Source of the DNA: Nectonema munidae
Lineage: Eukaryota > Nematomorpha > Nectonematoida > Nectonematidae
Direction of reading: 5' to 3'
DNA length: 64,000 nucleotides
NCBI GenBank assembly: GCA_030549495.1
Contig: JAUIRK010000854.1
Span: 421,001-485,000 of the forward strand
Position numbers and translations under genes: made by a program. The notes beneath the pieces are model-generated. The model did no database searches. It was not told the DNA's origin and worked only from the letters and a program-made list of their open reading frames with translations. Positions 59,101 to 64,000 of the stretch are shown piece by piece (positions within the stretch are counted from its first letter, which is position 1; each line of letters starts with the position of its first letter).

Positions 59101-61938
59101 ACTTTCAACTTTTGATTAATTCCTAAATTTTTATTTTTAAAAACACTCAAAAAAAATGTAGCAAAGCTAAACAATTATTGATTTCCAGGAAACTAATAAC
59201 TAATATTCCCTGTAAATTTCCAGGAAAATAAAAAAGGCAAAAATTGAAGAACATTATGCATAATTTTAAAAGTAAATATAAATTATCGTATCTTAACAAG
59301 CAATCTTCTTGAGTTTAAAAAATTATGAGACTGTATGAAGTAGTGTTGAAACGAGTACCGAGTTTCAAGAACCGGTTTCGGTTTCAAAACGGGAATATTT
59401 AGTTTATTTTTTTAATACAAATTTGAAACATTTTTGATATTTTATTAGCAAAAAAATGCAACTTAAAGCTATTGAAAAAGATATTTCTGATTCACTACTT
59501 ATAAACTTTATTGTCAATAAGGAAAAATAAAGTTTTTCAGGTTATATTTGGCTTGCAATATTTTTTTTCCAAGAATTTAAAAGCGAGTAATGATTAATTT
59601 AATTTCAAATGCAAATGTTTTTTATTAAATAAATTTCTGCCAACTTTTTCAATCTAAAATTTTCAAAGATAGAATCGGCAAATTTATTTGCTTTTCAAAG
59701 TCAGCACCATCATTTGACATAAGAAGCGCGACTGTACCTGGATTCAGAGCAGGTGATTCAACACTAGTATGGAGTGAGGGCAAATTTCTCACCCCCTTCC
59801 CTCTATTCGCTTTTGTCTGGCTTCTGCTTCGCGTTTTTTTCTTATTTTAAAAGGGGTAAATAATTATTTACTCTTTAATGCAGTGTTCCCCAACCTTTTA
59901 CAACTTGCTCAGTGGACATTCTCTCAAAGAAACACCTGCTTAAACTACGTTATCTCAAAAATCGAACTTTACATGAAGAAAGTGCATAGAAAACTTTAAA
60001 AAACGTAATTCAAAAAGTATATTTCTCATCCTCCCTTCTATGTGATCCTTCAATTTCCTCTTTATCTTCCAAATTTTAATGCTCGTTTTGATATAACTGA
60101 AATAAAAGCTCATATATCTATCGGTTTTCTTTCATTTCCTAAACTTTTATCTCCCATTCAATTTGTAATAAGAAAGAAACCTATTTCAAGCATAGAGAAT
60201 TATAAATTTTTTGATTTCCATAGTTCATAAGTACTTTTCATATAAATGATTTTTATCAATAATATGACTATCATATAAAGCATTCAGAAAAAAAAATTTT
60301 TAATAATAGCAAAGCGAAAAAACTAAATTGTAAGTTATTACAACAGTCCTAAAGAGAACGTTTGTGTATTTTTATCCTTGTTTAGGGTTTTGTTTTATTC
60401 AGCCAATAATTTGGCTGTATCATAAAAATGCAGTGATCTTCTGGGGCTTTAAGATCTTTTCTTTTGGGTGGGTGATTGAAGGGTGGATTTGGTGACAGAA
60501 ATTTAGCAGAAAAAGAACATACTCTGTCCTAATAATTGGCTGGTGATTCTCTTAACTTTTTTTTCGCTAATTAAAAAATTTCTGCCGTTATTTTTTTCGC
60601 TGCTCTATATACGACGTATACCTATAATTGATACTTTTTGATCTACAGAGAATTTTGATACTCATCGATGATTGCATAAGGGCATATGTCAACTTCTGAA
60701 AATGTATATTTAAATTTATTACTTTTTAGGCTTCTTGAACAAAATCTACCATCCCAATATTGATGAAGCGTAAGTACCTTTTGAGATTCTAAGCATGACA
60801 GCCTATCTAAATATGTCAATATTACATGCGCGGCAGTCCCTAAAATATCCATATGTGTGGTTCATATTTCTGAATATCATAATCCCAAAAAATAAAATCT
60901 AAGAAATAACTGTAAACTGTAGCGTTAGTAGGCTGATTAGTAAGTAAATAGATTAGAAGCTTGTGATATTTGAATACATGTCACAAATTTTGATTCTAAT
61001 TTTGTAGTATATTTTGGATTTTGATTTTCTGGATTATGCCCTGCATCCAAAGTGCATAAAGAGTAGGATAGCTTACTAGAGTTTTCATCAAAACTTGCTT
61101 TTTATTTTGATTAATGCAATAAATTTGAAATATCAAAGTGATTATTATTATTAAAAATGGATAACAGATCATCAGTATAGTTATTGTTATAGCGAGACCC
61201 CCTCCTCCCCCTTGTGATTTTAAGGGGTTTAAAAAGCCTTTCGCTCCACCAATCAATCATTTTTAATTTTGTCTATTTTATATCATTAAAGGACTTGATT
61301 TATATTGTGTTATGAAGCGTACTTTTCCACTTTTTTTCTAAAATTTAGCGCCACTTTGTTTCCATTAACTAACATGGCACAGTGATCTCTTGTATTTATG
61401 TATTTTATCTTTTCAGGCAATTCTACTTTTTTATTTAATGAAAATACGTCACTTTAATATTAGTGCAAATGAAATATTTTTTACTTTGAAAATTAAAACA
61501 GTTGCATATTTTCTAATTTAACTTTAACTTCGGAACTCTATTTTAACATTAGTTAGGGCAGCAGGTTTTAAAGAACAAAATGTATCCAAAATTCGTCTTT
61601 AAGAGTTGTCATAATGATGCGAATCTTTGATTCCTAAACCTTTTTACATGATGTCATTTCTTTAGCTTCATCCATTGCCATTTTTATCCTTAGCTCTGGC
61701 ACCGTTTGTTTGGATGTAATAAACCAGTCTTGGTCTGCTTTATTTGGTATTTCTTTTCAACTCTTTTCTACATTGATAAATACTTTATTTCATTTTTTCG
61801 TTGTGTTAGATCTACTGAACATTTTTGAGTCATTTCTTCCACAACTCTTACGATATCCAAATCCTATCGATCCCTTAAATGGAGATGCAGCCGCTCTATA
61901 CCTTCAAAAGCCTGAAGACTACAAAAAGAAAATATTTG
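38141..61938 (+). CDS. UBE2H: UBE2H, ubiquitin-conjugating enzyme E2 H (partial, last exon not seen)
   Basis: Six exons (38141-38193, 51377-51453, 52710-52784, 60730-60769, 61694-61746, 61810-61938) join in phases 2, 1, 1, 2 and 1 to encode 142 residues almost collinear with animal UBE2H. Landmarks are the start [37 protein letters not shown], the HPNID loop, the active-site [13 protein letters not shown] with Cys87, and [15 protein letters not shown]. The family protein is about 183 residues, so about 40 C-terminal residues are missing, including the acidic tail. Exon 6 ends at a GTAGCG donor in phase 1, and no matching acceptor exon was found up to 64000. The enzyme accepts ubiquitin from E1 as a thioester and passes it to substrates, in many animals with the CTLH/GID E3 complex. 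Introns total over 23 kb and are full of transposons. Confidence 0.93.
38194..39110. other. UBE2H intron 1, first part
   Basis: AT-rich intron sequence with no recognised repeat until the ribozyme-like motif. Confidence 0.4.
39120..39161 (+). ncRNA. hammerhead-ribozyme-like motif
   Basis: The order is stem I strand GCGTGG, CTGATGA (39126-39132), a stem II stretch with CTT-CAAT-AAG, GAAA (39146-39149), CATGTC with the GTC cleavage triplet (39153-39155), and the stem I partner CTGCGC. Stem I can form six pairs (G-C, G-U, U-G, G-C, C-G, G-C). Stem III is the tiny palindrome ACATGT, as in the dimer-type hammerheads of Penelope-like retroelements. Stem II is imperfect next to the core (C opposite C), so activity is doubtful. 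The motif stands in a GC-richer patch (39060-39175) in UBE2H intron 1. Confidence 0.45.
39345..39411 (-). mobile_element. Tigger-like terminal repeat
   Basis: Read on the minus strand it begins TACAGTAAAATATTATCTCG and continues AAGTCGGATTAGTCG, a typical pogo/Tigger end next to a TA. No transposase or second end was identified. Confidence 0.5.
39415..40800. other. UBE2H intron 1, no feature seen
   Basis: AT-rich intron sequence. No gene or delimited repeat was recognised. Confidence 0.4.
40808..41145 (-). mobile_element. hAT transposase fragment, minus strand
   Basis: The left border CAGAGCCCTAGCAAGCC looks like a hAT terminal repeat. On the minus strand at 41140-40985 the frame reads [37 protein letters not shown], resembling the TYL-E-GFS-v--l--K-RNR motif of ZBED/SCAND3-type hAT C-termini. 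The rest of the element and the other end were not found. Confidence 0.5.
41587..41721. mobile_element. TTAA MITE (piggyBac-type), copy 1
   Basis: TTAACCCATTTACGACCAATG at the left and CTTGGTCTTAAATGGGTTAA at the right are inverted repeats bounded by TTAA, the piggyBac target. Inside are three TCGTCTGC words and a small GTTCC-GGAAC hairpin. It is in UBE2H intron 1. Confidence 0.88.
41722..42510. other. UBE2H intron 1, no feature seen
   Basis: AT-rich intron sequence without recognised features. Confidence 0.4.
42525..42635 (-). repeat. SINE family A, degraded copy
   Basis: GGCGCGATTTTGCTCTGTTTGT with GTCGAACTATGAG, then ATCCAATTCAAAACCAATC and CTTACTCAAGCCACC, follow the order of the family on the minus strand, with deletions in the B-box region. 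Confidence 0.5.
42640..44740. other. UBE2H intron 1; possible hAT ends
   Basis: CAGTGCCTTAGCTAGTGGGG at 43540-43560, followed by a G9 run, looks like a hAT terminus, and TAGTGATGTGGCACGATACG at 43374 may be another. Neither has a partner end. 43180-43250 is rich in GATGAT. Nothing else was recognised. Confidence 0.3.
44745..44915. repeat. TTTTGCAATTCTAT inverted-repeat element, copy 2
   Basis: The left arm has TTTTGCAATTCTATG, CTTTTGCAATTCTATTTTG and TTTTTGCAATTCTATC. The right arm has AGAATTGCAAAAAGATG and GAATAGAATTCCCAAAGG, the inverse. Each end is thus built from several copies of one word, as in the element at 20870-21020. Confidence 0.6.
45316..45452. mobile_element. TTAA MITE (piggyBac-type), copy 2
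   Basis: It has the same organisation as the copy at 41587: TTAACCCATTAAGTCCCAATG at the left, GGTACTTAATGGGTTAA at the right, and three TCGTCTG words between. The inner 90 bases are nearly identical to copies 1 and 3. Confidence 0.88.
45455..46405. other. UBE2H intron 1, no feature seen
   Basis: 45900-46190 is less AT-rich than average (ACCTCGAGGTCACATAGTG), but shows no coding or repeat signature. Confidence 0.35.
46412..46564 (-). repeat. SINE family A, minus strand
   Basis: ATAAAGGTAAAGATACCGTGG (tail), CATTGAGAAGGCACAATTGG, then GATCGAACCCAAGATCTTGAG (B-box region) and CTAACCAACTTTACTCGCGCC. It is a full-length copy in UBE2H intron 1. Confidence 0.72.
46989..47551 (+). mobile_element. 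internally deleted hAT transposon
   Basis: The ends are CACTGGCGGATTTAAAGGGG plus a G15-or-longer run, and the inverse CCCTCCCCCTAATGCC...CTAGATCCGCCCCTG. AAGCT stands directly outside both ends; a full 8-bp duplication is not preserved. The element keeps only the end of a transposase gene (47065-47340). It lies in UBE2H intron 1. Confidence 0.72.
47065..47340 (+). pseudogene. hAT transposase C-terminal fragment
   Basis: The 91-codon frame includes [20 protein letters not shown] then [20 protein letters not shown]. This is the tail of a hAT dimerisation domain (LRSTM-RL-AL-LLSVHRDI-LD-DE-I). The stretch before it does not fit the family, in line with an internal deletion. The closest type is the ZMYM-like hAT group. 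Confidence 0.75.
47555..47905. other. UBE2H intron 1, no feature seen
   Basis: AT-rich; nothing recognised. Confidence 0.4.
47913..48336. mobile_element. Tigger-like MITE
   Basis: CAGTAAAATCTGGTTATAATG at the left and CATTTCACTG at the right are bounded by TA on both sides, the pogo target. The right end read inward has GGTTATATCGCAC, similar to the left. There is no transposase ORF. Confidence 0.6.
48340..51370. other. UBE2H intron 1, last part
   Basis: AT-rich. GGACATCTGGCC at 49818 and GGTTAGATGTCC near 49937 may be the ends of a small inverted-repeat element, and AGGGTTTCCAGATGTTACCGG at 48592 looks like a transposon end. Neither could be closed. Confidence 0.3.
51377..51453 (+). CDS. 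UBE2H: UBE2H exon 2
   Basis: The exon follows a T-rich TTTTTTAG acceptor and reads [20 protein letters not shown] then LGPTE. It ends in phase 1 before GTATTT. The first base completes the Leu codon begun in exon 1. Confidence 0.92.
51454..52709. other. UBE2H intron 2
   Basis: A 1256-base intron without recognised repeats. Confidence 0.6.
52710..52784 (+). CDS. UBE2H: UBE2H exon 3
   Basis: After CTATTTTAG the exon encodes [18 protein letters not shown] and PFKSPSI, and ends before GTATTT in phase 1. This is the beta-sheet part of the UBC fold. Confidence 0.93.
52785..54530. other. UBE2H intron 3, first part
   Basis: It holds a (TG)n microsatellite near 53158-53174. The rest shows no recognised feature. 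Confidence 0.45.
53157..53174. repeat. (TG)n microsatellite
   Basis: GTGCGTGTGTGTGTGTGT, preceded by ATATATATG. Confidence 0.8.
54600..56430 (-). mobile_element. broken hepadnavirus-like retroelement polymerase (fossil)
   Basis: This is a fossil on the minus strand. Parts in order: an N-terminal region (about 56.2-56.4 kb), an RT finger and palm region (about 55.8-56.1 kb, with [18 protein letters not shown]), a later RT and thumb-like region (about 55.3-55.7 kb), and an RNase H-like region (about 55.0-55.2 kb) with VDATPH and [12 protein letters not shown]. The DATP plus LPI-TEL pattern and the thumb-like segment ending YYLATIP-PLF recall hepadnaviruses and the related insect retroelements more than Ty3/Copia. 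DIRS-like is the main alternative. It is broken at several points and cannot be active. No terminal repeats or capsid part were found. Age looks old. Confidence 0.6.
56795..56987 (+). mobile_element. LINE endonuclease fragment, plus strand
   Basis: One frame reads [11 protein letters not shown], an in-frame stop, then [11 protein letters not shown] and [20 protein letters not shown]. This is the GDFN-HVG endonuclease motif followed by the G-G-N-NG-LL pattern of LINEs. It points away from the RT of the neighbouring minus-strand LINE. Confidence 0.7.
57000..59120 (-). mobile_element. decayed LINE, RT and C-terminal part, minus strand
   Basis: Minus-strand pieces in order: [20 protein letters not shown] (about 58440), [18 protein letters not shown] (58270), [13 protein letters not shown] (58180), [19 protein letters not shown] (58010), [17 protein letters not shown] (57910; the family has YADD), [15 protein letters not shown] (57470), [11 protein letters not shown] (57350) and [16 protein letters not shown] with [20 protein letters not shown] (57225-57068). 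The QGS-LSPLLF and RLRWLGHV signatures belong to a LINE group distinct from the one at 34335. At least five frame changes or stops separate the pieces. 58450-59120 is the poorly readable linker before the RT. Confidence 0.8.
59125..60725. other. UBE2H intron 3, last part
   Basis: CAGTGTTCCCCAACCTTTTAC at 59881 is a hAT-type terminal repeat without a partner. Otherwise the sequence is AT-rich with no feature seen. Confidence 0.4.
60730..60769 (+). CDS. UBE2H: UBE2H exon 4
   Basis: This 40-base exon encodes [14 protein letters not shown], including the HPN triad of E2 enzymes. It has a TTTTTAG acceptor and a consensus GTAAGT donor. Confidence 0.92.
60770..61693. other. UBE2H intron 4
   Basis: A 924-base intron. 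A purine/pyrimidine-skewed patch at 61190-61240 is the only visible peculiarity. Confidence 0.6.
61694..61746 (+). CDS. UBE2H: UBE2H exon 5 with active-site cysteine
   Basis: The exon encodes [17 protein letters not shown] with the catalytic cysteine at residue 87, the position known in UBE2H. Intron 5 is only 63 bases long (61747-61809). Confidence 0.93.
61810..61938 (+). CDS. UBE2H: UBE2H exon 6
   Basis: The exon encodes [38 protein letters not shown] and KKKIF. A GTAGCG donor closes it in phase 1, as expected at the family's KI-KEYIQKY junction. Reading on past the donor gives unrelated residues and then a stop. Confidence 0.9.
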
Positions 61939-62980
61939 GTAGCGCTTTTAAATTCCATGATTCAACCTCTTCTTTTACCTTTCATAAGAAAATAATCGAC
62001 ATTAGATAAACTTTTTGAAAGGAGTTTCGATTCCCTCATAAATCAAAAAATGATATAAGGCTTCGAGGAACAGAATTTTGAAGACTAGCCCTCTGCTTTC
62101 TTACATAATAGATAGATGATATTTATAGAAGTACTACTAATATCTGTCTCCCCATAATTTCCAAATTAATGAATATTTTTTCTTTGTTAGTCTACACTTA
62201 TTAAGATGGTACTTAGTCTGTTCATTTAAAGAAATAGTCCATTTTTTAGAATCACTTGGAATTGAATATTTTTACGAGACTCTTCATCAGTATTCGGAGC
62301 TCTGAATATTTATGCTTTTTTAACATCGTTATTTATTTATGCGTGCATGCATAATGCATCTTTGCTTACACGCTCTTAACATTCATGATATAATTAGATC
62401 ACTGCAAAAACCACTCATGAAAAAACGCATCGAGGTTTCGTTCGTCTACTTTTACGGAGTTTTTGCAACGTGAGGAAATACAACAGATCACTGGTTAAAA
62501 TAAATCCTCGCATAAGTTTTAATATTATGTATTTGAAAACTGGCCATACTTTTATGTTTTTGGAAGATATGATCTAAAATGATTAAAGAAGGCATTTTTT
62601 CATTAGCAAACTTGAAACGTATAAGTAAAAAAGCATATGACTAGTTTCATGATAAATAAGAATTGTAAAACTCTGCCTCCTTCCAACCACGCTTTGCGAG
62701 CCTGAAGCCGTCCAGCCAGAGAATTATCAAGGAGCCGGAGCCAAGCTAATCATACTGAGTGGAGCCGGAGCGAAAGCTACCAAATATTTTAATGTCTCCG
62801 GTTTCTAACTATTTTGTTATTAGTATTTTACATCTCTCAATATCACATCTCCCATAAACCTAGCAAAGAAACAAATATACATAAAACTAACTATATTATA
62901 TATAGTTTAAGTAATTAACTAGCAAAAACAATTTGATAGACAAATTTTTGCTCAATCAAACTAATCAACAATAAAACTAC
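61939..62980. other. after UBE2H exon 6; repeat-like patch
   Basis: This is probably UBE2H intron 6. A GC-richer patch at 62680-62810 contains GGAGCCGGAGCCAAGC and GGAGCCGGAGCGAAAGC, a direct repeat that looks transposon-derived. No final UBE2H exon was recognised. Confidence 0.4.
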
Positions 62981-62983
62981 CAA

Positions 62984-63120
62984 TTAACCCATTTACGGCC
63001 AATGTTCCTATTTTGGAACAGAAGTAATTTCATCTTCGTCTGCTTTTTTCAATAACTTTGAATATAAATCGTCTGCGTTTTTTAGATATCGTCTGCTTTG
63101 CTTGGTATTAAATGGGTTAA
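62984..63120. mobile_element. TTAA MITE (piggyBac-type), copy 3
   Basis: TTAACCCATTTACGGCCAATG to CTTGGTATTAAATGGGTTAA, bounded by TTAA, with three TCGTCTGC words. It is almost identical to the copy at 41587 over its whole length. Confidence 0.88.
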
Positions 63121-63399
63121 TAGAACAAAATTAATATAAGAATTAATTTACAAAAAAACCAATTAGCAAATTAAAAAACAACTAATTATTGAAATTTTAT
63201 ATAATATTTAATTCATTAACAAATTTACAACGCATTTAAATGTCTTAACTAAGTAAGTAATGAACAAATCTTGTTTGGGATATTTGACTTATTAATTAAT
63301 AAACGCTAACTTAGTAAATTAATTCATATAACAAACTAAAAATTATATACAAATATATTGTACAAACAATTTGAAAATATTCTTCAATTTTAAGAAATA

Positions 63400-63543
63400 G
63401 TTCGAAATGTGGCACGTGCAGAAACTGCATTGCCCCAACTCAAATCAGTAGTGTTGAACGATTCTTTTCGGCTCTCCGTATTATTCATTCTGACCTGCGA
63501 GCTACAATGAAAGAAGGTTTGGTAGAGGCAATCTTTGTTTTCT
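63400..63543 (+). pseudogene. hAT transposase C-terminal fragment
   Basis: The plus-strand frame reads SSVERFFSALRIIHSDLRAT and then MKEGLVEAIFVF before a stop. It matches the hAT dimerisation motif (S-ERLFSALK-I-SDLR-SM---L-EAL-FL). A frame shift of one base at the end would continue FLKTNS. About 40 residues remain. Confidence 0.72.
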
Positions 63544-63549
63544 AAAAAC

Positions 63550-64000
63550 AAATTCATTTTAATTAATTTTTTTAATCTGCATTTAATTTTCACTTCGTTT
63601 TACATTGCGTGTAATTTTTATTTAATTTTTTAAAAAAACAGTGTTTTGTATCAAATAACAAATTAAATATTTTTTTTGCTGATTAAAATTTTTATGCTTA
63701 TTTAGACTAAAGTTGACATGCTGATTCTGAATCTGTAATTAGTTTTTTTCAATAACTCATTTACCAAATAAGCAAAATTTCAGTAGTTAATTTGTCAGTT
63801 GATAACAATTTGCTACATAATCTTGATTGTGATCATTATATCATTATAATATCTTTTTATCTTATTTATGCAGTCACAATTGAGACAATTCAGTGAAAAA
63901 TGTGCGCAGCTGTCAATACGCCAGTACTGTAACAACATCTGTAAACAGAAAGCTAAGATAGTACAAATTAAAAATATTTGTTATAGTTTTTTCATCAATC
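63550..64000. other. no feature seen
   Basis: AT-rich sequence. TTATGCAG near 63874 looks like a splice acceptor, but the frame after it does not match the missing UBE2H C-terminus. Confidence 0.4.

Noticed and set aside
61190-61256. Glycine-rich minus-strand ORF (SQGGGGGLA)
   Set aside because: It comes from a short pyrimidine-rich patch in UBE2H intron 4 and lacks any coding support.
63866-63960. Final UBE2H exon after the TTATGCAG acceptor
   Set aside because: In the required phase the sequence reads VTIETIQ and then a stop, unlike the conserved EYIQKYATEEAL tail.

Overview
The window is AT-rich animal DNA with intron-containing genes and very dense transposon debris. No bacterial operons, CRISPR arrays or rRNA are visible. 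Long introns, tRNA-derived SINEs, many hAT, piggyBac and pogo/Tigger remnants and decayed LINEs point to an arthropod. A copepod such as a sea louse fits best, but that is inference from general character, not a marker gene.

Two host genes can be built exon by exon, both on the plus strand. The first (16506-27170) is a complete five-exon type II membrane glycosyltransferase of family GT31 (beta-1,3-galactosyltransferase-like, 363 residues). All exon phases agree, and a poly(A) signal lies about 110 bases past the stop. The second (38141 to at least 61938) is UBE2H, a ubiquitin-conjugating E2. Six exons encode the first 142 residues, including the catalytic Cys87. The C-terminal exon was not found and probably lies beyond the window. 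The two genes have no obvious functional link.

Layout: 1-16.5 kb is gene-poor and holds SINE heads, a LINE endonuclease fragment, an LINE RT scrap, dispersed repeats and one weak candidate exon. 16.5-27.2 kb is the GT31 gene, whose introns carry an internally deleted hAT transposon, two hAT MITEs with target duplications, an inverted-repeat element, a minisatellite and two adjacent fold-back repeats. 27.3-38 kb is intergenic, with a Tigger relic (invaded by a SINE-like unit), a perfect hAT MITE, a piggyBac relic invaded by SINEs, and a long 5'-truncated LINE whose RT ORF has only one obvious frameshift. 38-62 kb is UBE2H: intron 1 (13 kb) holds a hammerhead-ribozyme-like motif, TTAA MITEs, hAT and Tigger remnants; intron 3 (8 kb) holds a broken polymerase fossil that looks more like hepadnavirus-type retroelements than Ty3 or Copia, plus a decayed LINE. 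62-64 kb holds another TTAA MITE and a hAT transposase tail.

All identifications come from reading translated motifs and splice signals by eye. No database search was run.
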